From contig CM043705.1 in assembly GCA_023935145.1 (NCBI GenBank), positions 89,438,084 through 89,502,083 on the forward strand: DNA of 64,000 bases. The letters run 5' to 3'. The DNA is from Bretschneidera sinensis (lineage: Eukaryota; Streptophyta; Magnoliopsida; Brassicales; Akaniaceae). The notes beneath the pieces were generated by a model that did not search any database, was not told where the DNA came from, and saw only the letters and a list, made by a program, of their open reading frames with translations. Positions 24,274 to 34,569 of the stretch are shown in pieces. The position numbers and the translations under genes are program-made. Position 1 is the first letter of the stretch, and each line of letters starts with the position of its first letter.

Positions 24274-25643
24274 TGTTGTGCGATAATATACCTAAATAAA
24301 TAGGTGAATGATCGGACTTTGTTTTACTTGCAAGTGCACAAGGTCAACAGTGTAGTATAGTGTGCGAATGCAAGATCATCTCCACAGGGATTGGTAAAGT
24401 TCAATTTAGAATTAATTTCTCTAAAGTAAAAAGATGTAAATAACAACTGAATGGTGATTTGATAATAATAAAGACATAGGGCTTTGATATCCACCACTAG
24501 TCATACATTCCCGATTTTGTATAAGGTATCAGTGCTCTAGCCTTATTATGTGTACCTACTGGTTGCCAACCTAAGGGCATGGTATCTACTCCTTAAGCTA
24601 TTGATTTCCCTAAGCAACGAGTTAGGCATGGTATCTACTCTAACTCTTTTCTTCCTTAAGGGATTCAGCATGGTATCTGCTTGAGTTGTTCCTTAAGAAA
24701 ACATAGGTACTGTGGAAATCGACAACCACATGAGACCTAGGGCATGGTATCTACTCTCGGTTTCCCATGTTGATTAACCCGGGTATCCGGATAAGATGGT
24801 CCCTTGTTACTAATGTTAGACCCAGGACTCGGTCATCCAAATTGATCTAACTAACCCATCCATACCACATGCATACGTTGGCCTTACACATACATATGAG
24901 GAATTTAAATAAGCACAGGTGTTAATCAAGTTAAGTAACATAATAAGCTATGCAAAGATTTAATCAATGAATAAAAATATGAGAATGCATAACTAGGGCT
25001 TCAATCAAGCCCTATAAGAGAGTTAGTTACACATACTAACTGAAGTAAACATAATTAAACTAAACATAAGGGAGAAGAATAAACCCGAGAGAAGAGGAGT
25101 CAATTCTCTCCCAAGCTCTCCACTCCAAGTAAAAGAAAAGAGAAAAGTGTTTCTTTCTAAGTTCTCTCTTTGTGTGTGAGTTACAAGTGTATTTATAGGT
25201 CTTTGAGAAGTCCTAATAGACCCATGAGTCCTAAATTTTCCTAAAACGAAAATCTTGTACTTTCCAAAATAAGGTTCTGCAGTTTACTGTTCACGCCCGT
25301 ATATGTGCGTTCGATCGCATGTGTCCTTGCGCTCGATCGCAATGTGTGCTCGATCGCATGTTTCCTTGCGCTCGATCGCAATATGTGCTCGATCCTACAG
25401 GTGTGCGCATGATCGTATGTGCGCTCGATCGCATTGCATGTGCGCTCGATCGCACTTTGTCCAGAAAGTGCTCCAGGGCTTCTAGATTTCTTCCTTAAAG
25501 TGCCAAAACTGTTTCTTTTTCTCCAAGACCCTATAAAAATATGTAAAACACACAAATGGAGTAAAAGATACCAAATTAACGTAATAAAGGATCTAACAAG
25601 TGTAAATAAGGGGGCTTAAATATGTATATTTAAGCGTCTATCA
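24274..25643 (-). repeat. Element F LTR, right copy, 1370 bp
   Basis: Starts TGATAGACGC and ends CACAACA on the minus strand. TATAAATA lies at 25190-25197 (minus). The palindrome cluster at 25310-25460 is slightly longer than in the other LTR and explains most of the 17-bp length difference. Confidence 0.85.
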
Positions 25644-26050
25644 CTCTTTCACAGTCGACTATCCATTTTAGTTCTTTAAAATGGTCAGTTGCAGGGACTT
25701 GACAGTCGACTGTTGAAAAGCCACAGTCGACTATCCGTTTTATAAAACTTAGACTTTTAAGTCAGTTTTTGATAAAAATGAGTTTTTGATTGACCAAAAC
25801 ATTTTCAAAAGAGTTTTTGAGCCAAGATCAAGCTAAGACACTAAAGGAGATATTTACATGTGAAGGTAAACTACCTTAGAATCTAAACTTAGTCTTTGAT
25901 CTTCTTTTAAGTGTCACTTAACTGATTTGTGCTTGACATATGTCTTATCCTTAAGTTGAATACTTAAGCTTAATGAAAAACACTTAGATAAAACTGTTAG
26001 TACAATTAAAGCACTGATTTATCATTATTAAAATCAAATAAGGGTCAACA
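25644..26050 (-). repeat. Element B 5' LTR, second piece
   Basis: Resumes at CTCTTTCACAGTCGACTATC, matching about 13123-13563 of the left LTR, and ends GGGTCAACA at 26050. Confidence 0.8.
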
Positions 26051-27330
26051 CATAGATTATGTTAAAAACTCATTCATCCGTTGCTAGGATCACTACTATT
26101 AAGACTATTTTAGCACTAGTATCTATATATAACTTGGTAATACATCAAATGGATGTCAAGACAATATTTTTAAATGAAGACTTAGATGAAGATATATATA
26201 TTGAATAACTTGAAGGGGTCAAAGTCAAGGCTAAGAACATAAAGTATGTAAACTAGTAAAATCATTGTGTGGTTTGAAAGAAGCTCCTAAGAAATGGCAT
26301 GAAAAATCTGATAATGTTGTCTTGAGTTATGGTTTCAAGATCAACGAATATGATAAATGTTTGTATTAAAAATATTTTGGCAAAGAACATGTGATTTTAT
26401 GTCTATAAGTTGATGTTGACTTAATTTTGGGGACAAATTTAGTTGTGGTGAATAATGTGAAGTCCTATTTATCCAAGAACTTTGATATAAAAGATTTGGG
26501 AGAGGGCTATGTAATCTTAAGAATGGAGTTAGAAAGAACTTTCGAATGGATAATTTTATCTTAATCCAAAGCTCTAGAGAAAATGCTTAATTTTTTTTAA
26601 TATTATGATATTAAGTTTATAGCTACTCAGTATGATTCGAGTGTAAATCTAAAGAAGCATTTAGGGGAACCTATATCCCAATTGAAATACTCTCAGATAA
26701 TATGATCAATATTATACTTTATGAATATAACAAGACTTGATATTGCCTATGCAGTTGTGATCTTAGTAGATATACTCACAATCCTAGTAGAGAGTATTGG
26801 ATTGCCTTAGAAATAATTTTAAAATATATTAGAGGAACTTTGGGATACTCTTTACATTATAGAGGTTTTCGTAATGTGGTAGAATGGTACAGTGATACAA
26901 ATTGGATTATTGATAGTTTATATGTAAAGTTTACTATTGGATATATATTTATGCTGAGAGGTGCAAAAATATCTTGAGGATCTAAAAACAAACAATAATA
27001 TCTAGAATTATTATAGAGGCTGAGTTAATAGCTCTATATACAACTTGTTTAGAGGCTAAATGGTTAAAAAATATATTGATGAATATTTCTATTGTGGGTA
27101 CACATGTTCCCTTCAAACATATATATTTTAATTGTAAAGTTGTGACAGATCTAATAGGAAAATTTCATTATAATAAGAAGATGAACAAACATATCCAAGT
27201 GAGATATAAGTCAGTCAGATGATTGTTGAGTAGAAATGTTGTATCTCTAGATTTTGTGAGATTTGAAAGGAATATTGCTAACAGTTTGACTAAAGGTCTA
27301 ACCATGAAGGGTATATTTGGTACATCGAGG
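26051..27330 (+). pseudogene. Copia A gag-pol, 3' half (rest of RT, RNase H)
   Basis: Continues the reverse transcriptase reading interrupted at 12221. It includes blocks for the RT palm (QMDVKTIFL-like near 26150), a decayed active-site region (near 26410, with a stop before VDVD), the RT thumb (near 26740) and RNase H (about 26880-27300). Stops and frameshifts are frequent. It is followed by 3' non-coding DNA and the right LTR. Confidence 0.75.
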
Positions 27331-27947
27331 GGGATTGGCTTAGCCCACAGGGAATCACCAATAAAGGTAATCTAACCTTTTATGATTGGAGATCCCATAA
27401 GAAGGTTCAATGGGTAGAAACAACATGCACTGTGTGACTCAATTTTCATAACTAATTTTAAGGAACATGTTTCTATGAGAGCATATATTTTCTATCCCTA
27501 AGGTGATAGTGCTTATTGGTGTGATGTTCAGGATTGATATTTACCATTAATGAGATCGAGGTAGATATTACCATAAGGTACTAGTCACACTTACCTTTGG
27601 AGGCTCACCTAAGTGAGAGCTGTCATGAGGCCACGACAATGGATTGGGCTATTCACTAGAGACTCTCATGAGAATCAAGATAAAAGTGCATGGCCATTAA
27701 TAGCACTAACCCACAAACCTAACCTTATATCAAGTACTGTGTGTGTGACTTGTTGAAGTCTGATAAAGGGACCTAATTTAAGGTGTAGTCCATTACGGTT
27801 CCCTTAGATGATACTGTTAACACTAAGTGTAGGCTCAAGTCTTGAACTCTCCTGCACCTACTTCATAGTACTAGAGTTGTCCTTATACACTTTCTATATT
27901 TTATTTTATTTATTTTGTGTTTTGAAATTTTAAAACTTGTGAAGGAT
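27331..27947. other. Copia A 3' non-coding region
   Basis: Begins with a purine-rich CGAGGGGGATTGG tract at about 27328-27340. No coding frame is visible before the right LTR at 27948. Confidence 0.5.
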
Positions 27948-28052
27948 TGTTAGAAATGTTTTAAATTCCTCACAATTATTCATGGAATTTAAATGGCTTT
28001 TTAATAGCCATTACTTGGTCATTTTAATATAATAGTCAAATTGAGAGTTACA

Positions 28053-29493
28053 TGATAACTAAAAATAAATCATGTTATTATACTGCTTTTAGGCACGTTT
28101 TTGGTGTTGATCTTGAGCATTAGATTTGTGTTTCATATGCTTTTAGCAATTTTTAGTTTAGTTTATTTTATTTTACTATTAGTTTGTTTTAGTTAATTTG
28201 AATGTTTAATGCTGAGTTTTGGGAATTTACTGTGCAGACGCTCATTGCTGCAGCACTGATTCAAAGGCACTACAGCGCTGGAAGGGCAATAATTGTGAAG
28301 AGATGACAGAAACTCAATGCTGCAGTGCTGGTTCAAAGGCGCTGCAGCGCTGAAATTTGTGAAATATGTGAAAAGATGACAGAAACTCAAAGCTGCAGCG
28401 CCAGTTCGTGGGGCACTGCAGCTCTGGTTAGGGTTCGATATGTGCCTAGCGCTGCAGTGCTGGGAAGTCAACACTGCAGCGCTGGCCGACGGATTCAGAA
28501 TATTATAAATAGCAACCCTAGCTGAACAAAATGAGGGGAGAGCGCGGTTGTTGAACAGAAAAACAGAGTTGGAGGAGACACTCCTGGAAACTCCTCTGAA
28601 ACTTTTAATCATTCTTCTCCAGTTTTGCTTTATTCTTATTTAGTTATGTTGATGTTTTATGATATGAACTTGGTTTGTTTGAATATTATTATGGAGTAGG
28701 TATTTTTGTGTTAAGGATAGATGACTCCTAAACCTATGTCTTGAGTTGCTGTTTGGACAAGTTGAAATTTAATGTGTTTTTCAAAGAGTGTGTTTTATTG
28801 GTCTTAATGTTGTTTATTAATTTGATTCCTTCTTTAAGCATGGTGATGTGTCGAATAGAGAAGCTATGTTTTTATGAATAGTTGAATTAATAAATATGAT
28901 GATGGATTGTTGTCTATACAAAAGCCAAGGTAAAACATACCATGAATAGAATAGGAGTAACCAAATAAGGATTCTAGGAAGTTCATGTGGTCCGTTTAAA
29001 TCGTAACCGAATAGGGAGATTTAACTGAAAGGAATTCCACTGAACTTAATGCTTCTTAATTTGAATTAATCTAGAATAGACCTGAAATATGGATATTTGA
29101 AGTTAATGATTCTTGAGGTTGTGGTTAGACCTGGAATATGGATAACCAATTTATTGGGAATTCTACCATCTTGAAAAATGTATTAACGAAACTTGTCCAT
29201 TCGAAACTCTTGGCAATAATGGTTTAGGTGAAGTCAAGTCCTTAGCACGTTAGTTCATAAGAATCTAATTCCAAAGTTTGCAATTCTTCATTTATTTACT
29301 ATTGTCATCTATTTCTCCTTTAGTTAAGTTTTACTAAATTCTTCTCCTACAATTATTCATTTGCTCAAATAACGGTAAGAGTTTAGTCATAATTTTTGTA
29401 TTATCTATTCAGTCATCGTTGGGAACGATACTTACTCATCATTTTATTACTTGAACGATTAGTGCACTTGCTAGTGTCAATTTCATCGCATCA
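28053..29493 (+). mobile_element. Solo LTR S, 1441 bp
   Basis: Begins TGATAACTAAAAAT and ends TCATCGCATCA, the TG...CA ends of an LTR. Perfect 5-bp target duplications TTACA flank it at 28048-28052 and 29494-29498. A TATAAATA box at 28504-28511 supports plus orientation. The ending resembles LTRs of Ty3/gypsy elements. No internal region remains, as expected after recombination between two LTRs. The 139-codon minus-strand frame inside it is a product of the repeated motif and not a gene. Confidence 0.85.
28240..28490. repeat. GCTGCAGCGCTG near-palindrome array in solo LTR S
   Basis: Four units, each made of two near-palindromic motifs (variants of GCTGCAGCGCTGG) about 16 bases apart. Units start near 28243, 28318, 28393 and 28448. 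The spacer phrase GATGACAGAAACTCAA recurs before the second and third units, so part of the array has a period near 75 bp. Confidence 0.8.
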
Positions 29494-30142
29494 TTACACA
29501 TTTGTAACTGTCAAGTAACTTTACAATAGTAATTATTTGACTATTTTAATATAGCCAATAAATTAAAAGTTACAAATTTGTGATTAATTTCAATAAATTG
29601 AAAGTTACAAATTTGTGATTATTTTCAATAACTTGAGTGTTACAATTTTTTAAAATTATTTTTAATAAATTCTTTATAATTTTGAATTAAATTCTTAGGC
29701 TCATTTGTGCCTATAAATACCAAGCATTTTAAGAGCTTACAAAAAATAAAAAATTTATCAAATTCTTATTTTTGTTCTTTCTATACTACTTTCCTATGTA
29801 TTTTTTTTCCTTGGGCAACCTTGATTGGGTCGGTTCAATCTTGCTTCCCAGTGAGTGTACACAATGTAGGAGGCAAAGCTGCGAGCACTTGGGTTTTATC
29901 TTGAAGTCGGTCTTAGTTATTCGTACTCGCACGTAGGGAGGCTATAATGGTTTTATGACAGTGGTTTTTCACGACTCACATGCCAACTCATTCTATTTCT
30001 ATTTTCTCTCACTCAATTTTATTTAATTATATTATTTTTTATACCTTATTATGCATGTTGTGTTAAAATCGTTTTGAATTTCGTAAACATATTCCGAAAT
30101 TATCTTTTAATTTTGCATCATCAATTATATAATTTTCTAATA

Positions 30143-30580
30143 AGGAAGGGTTATAGAAATATCAAAGCGGAAAAGAGATAGCCAAAGTGGTTTTAGTTAT
30201 GAAAGTTATCTTTATAATGTTGGGACTCTTCTTTATATAGGCAGTTAGGGACTTGTTTTTCCTGGAAAGCCGAAGATGGGCTCCATTAGTGGTGTTATCC
30301 CATGTCCTTAGATTTAGCAAGCCTAACTCACGCATCCTTGAGTGTATAGGTTCCCCATCATAGATAGCATCCCTATGCCTTTAAGTCTGCCAAATGTGAC
30401 CTTCACGTCCTGGAGTGTATGGAACAACCGTCAAAGACGACATCCTTATGCCTTTAGGTCTGCGAGTCCATCTTCACTTCTAGGGAGTCTTACCCCTACA
30501 TTATTTTAGGTCGGTCAATCATCATTATCTTGTAGCCACGTGTTTGGATCTTATTGGACGTATTATTTCTGCCCATATCA
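30143..30580 (-). repeat. Element C 3' LTR, proximal piece
   Basis: Continues the LTR broken at 8051. It matches 33790-34145. The minus-strand start TGATATGGGC at 30580 follows a purine tract (GGGGGCATA), fixing the edge. TATATAAA lies at 30232-30239 (minus). Confidence 0.75.
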
Positions 30581-30639
30581 TATGCCCCCAATCCTTTGAA
30601 AGTTTGGGGAGTTTTCTAAGAGAATAGAGTTCTTTATTT

Positions 30640-31600
30640 ATGCCTTCTTTGTTGTTCTCGGTTTGACTGTTCACCTCGGTGTAGATTTTGGTAAGTCCTT
30701 GCAAAATTAAGTGGTTGCCGAGTGAAATTATGTGGCTATTGAAGCTTTAGTTCTACTTCGGTTTGTTGAAGCTTTAGTTCTACTTCGGTTTGGGTGTAAT
30801 TGTATGGTTGCGGAAGGGTTAGTTCACCTTCAAACTGGGTGAAACTGTATGGCTGTGGAAGCCTTAGTTCCACTTCGGTAGGAATTATGTGGTTGAAGCC
30901 TTAATTCCGCTTTAGTATGAATTGTGTGGCTGGGGCCTTTATTTCCCATAAGTTAGGATTGTGTGACTAAAGCCTTAATTCATTTCCGACTTTAGGGTGA
31001 AATTGTGTTGCTGTGGAAGCCTTCGTTCCACATTTCGATAGAAATTGTGTGGCATTCCACTTCAGTAGGAACTGTGTGGCAGAGAATTTAATTCCTCTTT
31101 AGTTGGGATTTTGTGGCTATAGTCTTAATTCCTTTTCGGTTCTAGGTGGAACTGTATGACTGTGGAATCTTTAGTTCCACTTCGGTAGAAATTATGTAAC
31201 TAAAGCTTTAATTCTATTTCAGTAGGAATTGTGTGGCTGATGCCTTAATTCATCTTCAATTGGAATTATGTGGCTAATTCCTTAATTTCTTTTCGGCTTT
31301 GTGTGGAATTGTGTGGCTGCAGAAGCCTTAGTTCCACTTCGGTAAGAATTGTGTGACTTGAGCCTTAATTCCTATTTAGTAGAAATTGTGTGGTCGGGGA
31401 CTTAATTCCTCTTTTGTTAGAATTGTTTGGCTAAATTCTTAATTCTTTTTTGACTCTTGGTGGAATTGTGTGGTTGTGGAAGTTTTAGTTTCACTTCAGT
31501 AGGAATCATGTAGCCGAAGCCTTAATTCCACTTCAATAGGAATTGTGTGGTTATGGCCTTAATTCATTTTCAGTTGAAATTGTATGACTAAAGCCTCAAA
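30640..31600. repeat. Degenerate tandem repeat with 39-bp subunits and about 157-bp higher-order period
   Basis: A subunit like TGTGGCTGAAGCCTTAATTC followed by CACTTCGGTAGGAAT repeats throughout. A distinctive variant (GTGGAAGCCTTAGTTCCACT) recurs at about 30855, 31014, 31162, 31319 and 31476, with steps of 159, 148, 157 and 157 bp, about four subunits each. It lies between the 3' LTR of element C and its coding remnants. No protein-coding sense is visible. Confidence 0.8.
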
Positions 31601-31617
31601 TCTTTTTCAGTGATGAG

Positions 31618-31938
31618 GTGTTAGGTTTTCTCGAGCTACCCCTTTTGATCTATCGCATTGATGGCGAAGGGATGTTTGAACTACTCAAAGCGCCCTTTGG
31701 TCTTTCCAACATCAATAATGCATTTAATGCCACGTTTTGTCTACAGGGATTCGAAATGGCTAAGACAGTGGGGGCTAGCCATTGGCCTAATATAGACTGG
31801 TCCAATTTGGAGATCCACAAGGATTATGAGGAGCAAATAGGGGAGGTGGTCGAGTTCCAAGCTGAAGAGACTAGAATCATGAGCAACAATCTTAGGTTTA
31901 GGACTTCTTTTTTCATTTTCATGTTATTTTGGCCTTGA
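31618..31938 (+). pseudogene. Possible reverse transcriptase scrap inside element C
   Basis: A 106-codon plus-strand frame starts with a block FELLKAPFGLSNINNAF that resembles the conserved PFGL segment of gypsy reverse transcriptases. The rest is unlike RT. It is opposite in strand to the gag remnants, so it would have to be inverted or from another insertion. Confidence 0.35.
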
Positions 31939-32223
31939 AGCCCACCATCTATAATTACATTTTAAGGAATGAAATACTTATTGTTTACATCTTTTTTCGT
32001 TATGTTTTACCACTTTTGTCGAGTAGATTCTTTAAGATTTTTACAAGTGTTGAGGTTCAGTCTTGCACTTTGGTCCTAATTCTTCTATCTCAACTTGAGT
32101 TGAGTAATGGATCTAGACTAGAGTTTTCCAAGTATAAGATTTTGGTTGTTTACTTCTAGATTTTTAAGATCTTCATCTTAGGTGAACTGAGCGAAGATTC
32201 TTAAGCAGGCTAAATGTTAGATC

Positions 32224-33671
32224 TTAGTCATTCACCTCGAGTTGCGATCTCCAATTCATCCATGCATCTCTGTGGTGCTTTGAACTTAGACTAATTTCGA
32301 CTTCAATGTATCCTTTCACTTTAGTTAGGGAATTCCTAAGTGTGTGGTGAAGGGTTGGGTTGGACTGGGACATCATCGCAATATCCTTCTCTATTTGATT
32401 TTTGAATCTCCCATCTTCTTCGGTTATGAAAAACTTGTCTGCTTGGATAAGAAGGGTTGTTAGAGAGCTCATTGGGTTTCTGGATAGGTAATAGCTGAAT
32501 TTAGAGGCTCAAAGTCCGTTGATGAAGGTTGTACTATTGTAGCCACTTTCTGGTGGAGCTCTCTGATTTCTACCATGGCTGTTTTGAATCAAGTGATGTA
32601 CTCCCTGAGAGGTTTGTCAACTTATTGTATGAACCTAAGTAGACTCTTTATTGTCCTTCTTGGTCCTCGACTACTGAAGAAATGAGTCACAAACTGCTCA
32701 CCCAACTCTTCAAAGGACCTGATTGACCCTGAGAGAAAATGTGAGAACCAGGTCTGTGCCATTTCCCGTAGTGTGATTAGGAAAGCTTGACACATCATTG
32801 CCTCAGAATGCCCGTAGATAAACATTAGGATTTGAAAGTCTCTACATGATCAAGGGGCAAGTCTTCCCTGTGTAAGGTTTGATGCTTAGCATCTTAAAGT
32901 TGTCTGGGATTGCCGTTTTCGTGATCTCTTAAGAGAATAAGTTTCCTGAAGGCCTTATCTCATTAAAGATATTTAACCTATTCGTCTTTAGGGTGAGGTT
33001 GACAGACTCATTAATGTGTCTCAATTGTTGGAAGATTTCAAGCAGTTTTGGTTCCTCGTGTCTTATTGGGGGTCGGGAGTTCGGCACAGATTCTTCTTCA
33101 CACTGTTTAGGATTGAGTCAAGTACTGGACCGGGGGTTTCAGTGTGCGAAGTTCGGCTTTGGACACCTTTCTCCCTATCAGACTTGTGTCGATGCTCATG
33201 TCGTCTAGAGATTTTTGGTTTTTCTGGGTCTTATCTGGTTATGGCTATGATAGCTTCATGGTGGTGAGTTCAGACATGAAATGATCGAGTATTGTCCGAT
33301 ATCATTTGTGTGACCATGTCTACCAAGTGCTTGTATCGACATTTGAGCTTCTCGCACTCAGCTCGACTGATTATGACCTTGTGGTCTTCGGCTAGACCAA
33401 TCTCTTTGGGGTTGTATTGGGCCCGTCCACCGTGGAACCTAAGACTTTGATGACTTCCCGAGGCTTGCTGAAGGTTTAGCCCAACTTTCTCATCTTCAGT
33501 AATGGTATGAATAGTGATTCTTAACACCATTGGAGGGGCAATAGGATTAGGATTAAGGGGACACAGAAGGGATCTTTTTTGGTGGCATCGTGAGATAAAT
33601 TTGTCATTACGCCAATCTATTGATGCCAAAAAGAAGGTAAAGGGTATTGATATTGAACTGGTGTTGGCCAC
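32224..33671 (-). pseudogene. Element C gag remnants
   Basis: Minus strand. The N-terminal piece at 33671-33270 starts just past the 5' LTR. A middle piece near 32980-32860 has the NFKM...PYTGK...DHVETF type block, and the gag core is at 32825-32622 (QAFLITLREMAQTWFSHF, then SFEELGEQFVTHF), a clear Retrotrans_gag domain. A C-terminal piece at 32472-32224 follows. They lie in different frames with stops between them. Related in sequence to the Gypsy fragment at 47360-47659. Confidence 0.7.
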
Positions 33672-34145
33672 GTTCTTGTGACCACACTAGCTTGGTACAC
33701 GAACTCTTACAACGAAAGTCACCTGGAGTTTGGTTATCCAAGAAGGGCCTTCCGATGGTAAAGTCAATAAGTGTACCAAGATGAAGTGAAAAAAAGGCTA
33801 TAGAAATTTTGAAGTGGGAAAGAGAGAGCCAAAGTGGTTTTGGTTGTGAAACTTGTCTTTATGATTTTGAGACTCTTAATACAGGTAGTTGTGGACTTGC
33901 TTTTCCTGGAAAACCGAAGATGAGATCCATTAGGGATGTTATCCCATGTCCTTAGATCTGCCACGCGTAACTCACACGTCCTTGAGTGTATAGGTTTCCC
34001 GTAGGAGATAGGATCTCCATGCCTTTGGGGTTGTTAGATGTGACATTTACAACCTGGAGTGTATGAATCCTCTGTCAGAGATGACATCCCCATACCTTTA
34101 AGTCTACGAGTCCATCATCGCATTTGGGGAGTTTGCCTTTTCGTC
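33618..34145 (-). repeat. Element C 5' LTR, truncated
   Basis: Matches the joined left LTR. The inner edge is TATTGATGCC at 33618, followed on the minus strand by ATTGGCGTAATG, a possible decayed primer-binding site. The outer end lacks about 80 bp compared with 30501-30580, replaced by the SMR-duplicate flank. Confidence 0.7.
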
Positions 34146-34290
34146 GTTTTCTACAGATCCTTAATTTTCATTTTAAGAAGCCTTAATTTCCAGTGTTGAA
34201 CCTATCTTTTCCAATTATATGGTAATGAAGGACAAATACAAGCAACAAACCATTTAACAGTGATAATCAGTGCTTTTATTGGTGAAATCG
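34146..34290 (-). pseudogene. Duplicated SMR intron fragment, right part
   Basis: Matches about 37815-37940 with few changes (shared TCCAGTGTTGAACCTATC and GGTAATGAAGGACAAATAC). It is the far side of the duplicated segment whose left side is 7305-7875, and shows that the nest 7876-34145 lies inside that copy. Confidence 0.8.
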
Positions 34291-34569
34291 TTTGGTGGGG
34301 TGTTTTTATCTTTATGAAGTGAGGCATATGTTCTAAAGCGTTATGGTGTAATCCTTTTGAATATATATTTTTAAAATTTAAAAAAGTTACAAAAAAAATT
34401 ATCAAATTAACATTTAAATTAAAAAAAATCAAATAATTAAATTCATGTTTAAATGTATTTATGAAAACAAATTTTTGTAACTGTTAAAATAGATGGAGTA
34501 CTAAACAATATTGTACTAAGTTTAGTACCCATCCTCACCATCAAGAAATTCCATTAACATAGTCAACAT
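34291..34569. other. AT-rich intergenic DNA
   Basis: No gene or repeat that I can support. Confidence 0.5.

Larger units (their letters stand above)
18945..25643 (-). mobile_element. Gag-only Gypsy element F, head-to-tail LTR-internal-LTR-internal array
   Basis: On the minus strand: LTR 25643-24274, internal 24273-21664, LTR 21663-20311, then a second internal segment 20310-18945 that stops without a third LTR. Both internal segments begin with an identical primer-binding site and a gag fragment. No protease, RT or integrase is present. The polypurine tract GTTTGGGGGTG directly precedes the LTR at 21663. Neither outer edge shows a target duplication, and the host LTR lost about 45 bp. So a rearrangement or illegitimate recombination, not a simple integration, made the present structure. 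The end near 18945 is an AT-rich phrase (ATAAAATAAAAGG) also found at 22900. Confidence 0.8.
12222..26050 (-). mobile_element. Sirevirus-like Copia element B inserted in Copia A
   Basis: Read on the minus strand. The LTRs run TGTTGACCC to TTTACA (minus-strand reading): left copy 12222-13563, right copy 18091-26050 including inserted element F. The target duplication reads GATAG at 12217-12221 and CATAG at 26051-26055, four of five bases matching. The order on the minus strand is 5' LTR, PBS, gag fragment, RT/RNase H, env-like region, 3' LTR. Protease, integrase and the gag C-terminus are missing between gag and RT, so the element could not move on its own. Confidence 0.85.
8052..30142 (+). 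mobile_element. Copia element A, split by B and by solo LTR S
   Basis: Ty1/copia element in plus orientation. Left LTR 8052-8746, gag-pol first half 9590-12221, second half 26051-27330, right LTR 27948-30142. The reading of reverse transcriptase stops at 12221 and continues at 26051 in the expected place, so 12222-26050 is a later insertion. The right LTR is itself interrupted by solo LTR S. Flanks ATGAA on the left and AGGAA on the right could be a decayed target duplication. The element is dead: many stops and frameshifts. Confidence 0.8.
27948..30142 (+). repeat. Copia A 3' LTR, interrupted by solo LTR S
   Basis: Starts TGTTAGAAATG and ends CTAATA. The LTR proper is 27948-28052 plus 29499-30142, about 749 bp. 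The insertion at 28053 brought the duplicated TTACA. Confidence 0.8.
7876..34145 (-). mobile_element. Gypsy-type LTR element C, outermost member of a nested insertion
   Basis: Degenerate Ty3/gypsy element read on the minus strand. The 5' LTR is on the right (33618-34145) and gag remnants lie at 32224-33671. The 3' LTR is on the left, split into 7876-8051 and 30143-30580 by Copia A. The two LTR pieces join into one copy that aligns with the right LTR, as shown by shared phrases such as CACACTAGCTTGGTACAC-like text on the left and GTCCTTGAGTGTATAGGTT on the right. The first roughly 80 bp of the right LTR is missing, so no target duplication can be tested. The internal region has lost most of pol. 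Confidence 0.75.

Noticed and set aside
25303..25485. CRISPR-like look of the GCGCTCGATCGC repeats and a 60-codon frame across them
   Set aside because: Spacers are not uniform, repeats are variable palindromes inside a plant LTR, and the frame is only the repeat translated.
12222..26050. Reading 12222-18090 and 26051-27330 as one element
   Set aside because: They are on opposite strands, and the plus-strand RT continues across the gap with a target duplication, so B is inserted in A.
28193..28612. 139-codon minus-strand frame rich in Ser, Cys and Ala
   Set aside because: It is a translation of the GCTGCAGCGCTG array in a solo LTR; no start context or homology.
32993..33267. Two plus-strand frames of 71-83 codons
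   Set aside because: Antisense to gag remnants of element C.
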